From PMP191F sp047602185 (GTDB lineage Bacteria > Bacteroidota > Bacteroidia > Chitinophagales > Chitinophagaceae), in assembly GCA_047602185.1 (NCBI GenBank), contig JASGHY010000001.1, positions 6,820,001 to 6,884,000 of the forward strand: a stretch of DNA of 64,000 nt. Direction: 5' to 3'. Positions 62,359 to 64,000 of this stretch are shown here, piece by piece. A program made the translations under genes and the position numbers. Within the stretch, counting starts at the first letter, position 1; each line of letters begins with the position of its first letter. Below the pieces are notes generated by a model. The model was given only the letters and a program-made list of their open reading frames with translations, had not been told where the DNA came from and did no database searches.

Positions 62359-63876
62359 CTATTTATTAAAATCGTTGATGCCGTAGTAGTAGGTTTCCTT
62401 ACTACCAGGGTAACGACCTTCTATCTGCAGGTTGCCTGATTGTTTTGACATTACATCTTTAAACTCTTCAAGTGAGTTTACTGCAATACCATTCACTTTA
62501 GTGATCACAAAACCTGTTTTCATATTGGTTTGATCGGCAATGATACCATCTTTGATATCGCCTACCACTACACCACCTGCAAGGTTCAGTTTAGCTGCAT
62601 CTGTTTTACCCAGTGTAGCGAACTCTGCTCCCAGTGATGCGATCACGGCCTGTTTCTGGCTGTCAAAAGTGCCCAGTTTATTTTTCAGGGTAACGCTTAC
62701 TGTTTTTTCAGTAGTGCCTCTCAAAACGGTGAGTTGTAATTTATCGCCGGGTTTCATACGCGCTACCTGTTCAGATAACTGTGCAGAAGTGGCAACGGGT
62801 ACACCATTGAGCTTAGTGATAGCATCTCCTTTTTTAATGCCGGCTTCAGCAGCGGCACCATTGGGATCTGTTTCTGCTACCCATACACCGTTTACATCAT
62901 CATTAATACCCAGTTCTTTTTTCTGTGCATCGTCCATATCTTCCGGTGCCATGCTGATACCGAGATAGCCACGTTGTACGGAACCGAACTTCATGATATC
63001 ACCAATAACTTTTTTAACAAGGTTAGAGGGGATAGAATAAGCGTAGCCGGCATATGCACCTGTAGGCGATGCAATGGCGGAAGTAATACCGATCAGGTCA
63101 CCATTCAGGTTTACCAGGGCCCCACCGCTGCTGCCAGGGTTTACTGCTGCGTCTGTCTGGATAAAAGACTCAACAGGTGAAGCGCTCTGGCGGTTAATAC
63201 CTATGTTGCGGCTTTTGGCACTTACAATACCCTGCGTAACGGTTACGTCGAGGTTCAAAGGATAACCAATAGCCATTACCCACTGACCCAGCTTTACATC
63301 ATCTGAGTTACCTACGTTCATTACCGGCAGGTCTTTACCCTCAATTTTGATCAGTGCCAGGTCGGTGTTAGGATCGGTACCAATTACTTTGGCCTTATAA
63401 GTTTTACGGTCATTAAGGGTTACGCTGATCTCTGTAGCACCATCCACTACGTGATTGTTGGTAACAATATAACCGTCGTTGCTGATGATAACGCCTGAAC
63501 CTGATGCTTTCTGGTCGGGTTGTGAATATGCCTGGCCATTACCATCACCAAAGAACCTTCTGAATACATCATCGCCACCAAACATATCGCCAAAAGGATT
63601 CTGCTGTTGTTGCTGTCTGCCTCTTCCTTTTACCTGGCTGAATTTGGTAACTGTTTTAATATGCACCACCGAAGGGACACTTGATGCTGCTTTTTCAAAA
63701 TCTACCGGGGCTGCTGCCGGTGTACCAGAAGAATAAACTGTTTTCACTACGGGCATAGAGGTATTGTCCTGTAAAATGCTGTTGTAATTTTTCTGTCCGG
63801 TTGCATGCCATGCCCATCCCAGCGCAAAGGCTGAAAGAGCGATGCCTGCAAAGGCGATTGTGAATCTGTTTTTCAT
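62359..63876 (-). CDS. Do/HtrA-family periplasmic serine protease
   Basis: 505 residues from the ATG at 63876 (MKNRFTIAFAGIALSAFALGWAW as signal or anchor); an upstream extension to 63960 is unlikely. Trypsin-like domain with catalytic His (IVTNNHVVDGA), Asp (DLALIKIEG) and Ser (NPGSSGGALVN), then two PDZ domains (about 300-395 and 410-500). A low-complexity GRGRQQQQQNPFGDMFGGDD segment precedes the protease domain, as in many Bacteroidota homologues. It degrades or refolds damaged periplasmic proteins. Confidence 0.93.
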   Translation of the reverse strand: MKNRFTIAFAGIALSAFALGWAWHATGQKNYNSILQDNTSMPVVKTVYSSGTPAAAPVDFEKAASSVPSVVHIKTVTKFSQVKGRGRQQQQQNPFGDMFGGDDVFRRFFGDGNGQAYSQPDQKASGSGVIISNDGYIVTNNHVVDGATEISVTLNDRKTYKAKVIGTDPNTDLALIKIEGKDLPVMNVGNSDDVKLGQWVMAIGYPLNLDVTVTQGIVSAKSRNIGINRQSASPVESFIQTDAAVNPGSSGGALVNLNGDLIGITSAIASPTGAYAGYAYSIPSNLVKKVIGDIMKFGSVQRGYLGISMAPEDMDDAQKKELGINDDVNGVWVAETDPNGAAAEAGIKKGDAITKLNGVPVATSAQLSEQVARMKPGDKLQLTVLRGTTEKTVSVTLKNKLGTFDSQKQAVIASLGAEFATLGKTDAAKLNLAGGVVVGDIKDGIIADQTNMKTGFVITKVNGIAVNSLEEFKDVMSKQSGNLQIEGRYPGSKETYYYGINDFNK

Positions 63877-64000
63877 CTCTTTATCTTTTTTTAATGCTGA
63901 ACAAATCGCTGCATTAATCCATGTTCTCTGCATCAATGCGCTTACCCAAATTTGAAACAATTATTATGCACATGGTCACAACTAAAAGTTGGTTAACAGT

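Overview
The window looks like a chromosome segment of a Bacteroidota bacterium, most likely a Chitinophagaceae relative (Chitinophaga/Niastella type). The grounds are a SusC/SusD pair driven by a hybrid two-component regulator, RagB/SusD lipoproteins, LytS/LytTR two-component genes, a diheme-type SdhC-A-B operon, many AraC and GNAT proteins, and a TAnnTTTG-type promoter. No species was identified; taxonomy is inferred from gene content only.

Layout. 0-4.9 kb: small accessory genes (PhyH dioxygenase, AraC regulator, GNAT, ECF-like sigma factor, small proteins). 5-11 kb: a large secreted glycosidase-like protein, a GNAT-ankyrin fusion and a Tat-exported SGNH hydrolase, separated by palindromic repeats. 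11-18 kb: an ABC permease/M1-peptidase fusion with its ATPase, divergent from a LytS/LytTR pair. 18-29.4 kb: a polysaccharide utilisation locus (HTCS, SusC, SusD, GH35 beta-galactosidase). 29.5-34.7 kb: an export operon (TolC, HlyD, two ABC-2 permeases). 34.9-41.1 kb: a dicarboxylate operon (porin, DASS permease, SdhC, SdhA, SdhB). 42.3-50.7 kb: a DUF6265-like protein, an AraC regulator and an RND efflux operon. 51.1-58.5 kb: an RNA-repair locus. 58.9-64 kb: an MFS permease, a small protein, an NamA-type ene-reductase and a Do-type protease.

The most notable system is the RNA-repair locus at 51.1-58.5 kb. A minus-strand operon encodes a RING-like/TerD-like scaffold protein, an S24-like protein, two RlaP-type nucleotidyltransferases and the RNA ligase RtcB. 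Just upstream, in the same orientation, lies a 120-nt RNA with a perfect 7-bp acceptor stem, canonical D and T arms and an enlarged, double-hairpin arm in place of the anticodon arm. This is a tRNA mimic that recalls bacterial Y RNAs (YrlA). A divergent WYL-domain regulator and two 24-nt repeated operator candidates complete the unit.

The second notable signal is in the spacers. At about a dozen places, long gaps (up to about 360 nt) are built of variable words kept in strict 7-nt phase, on either strand and even inside operons. They resemble in kind the short tandemly repeated sequences of heterocystous cyanobacteria. Other repeat families are 186-nt foldback elements, double-hairpin elements, ACCTGnCAGGT palindromes (one in a 189-nt tandem duplication) and a GTCA...TGAC palindrome.
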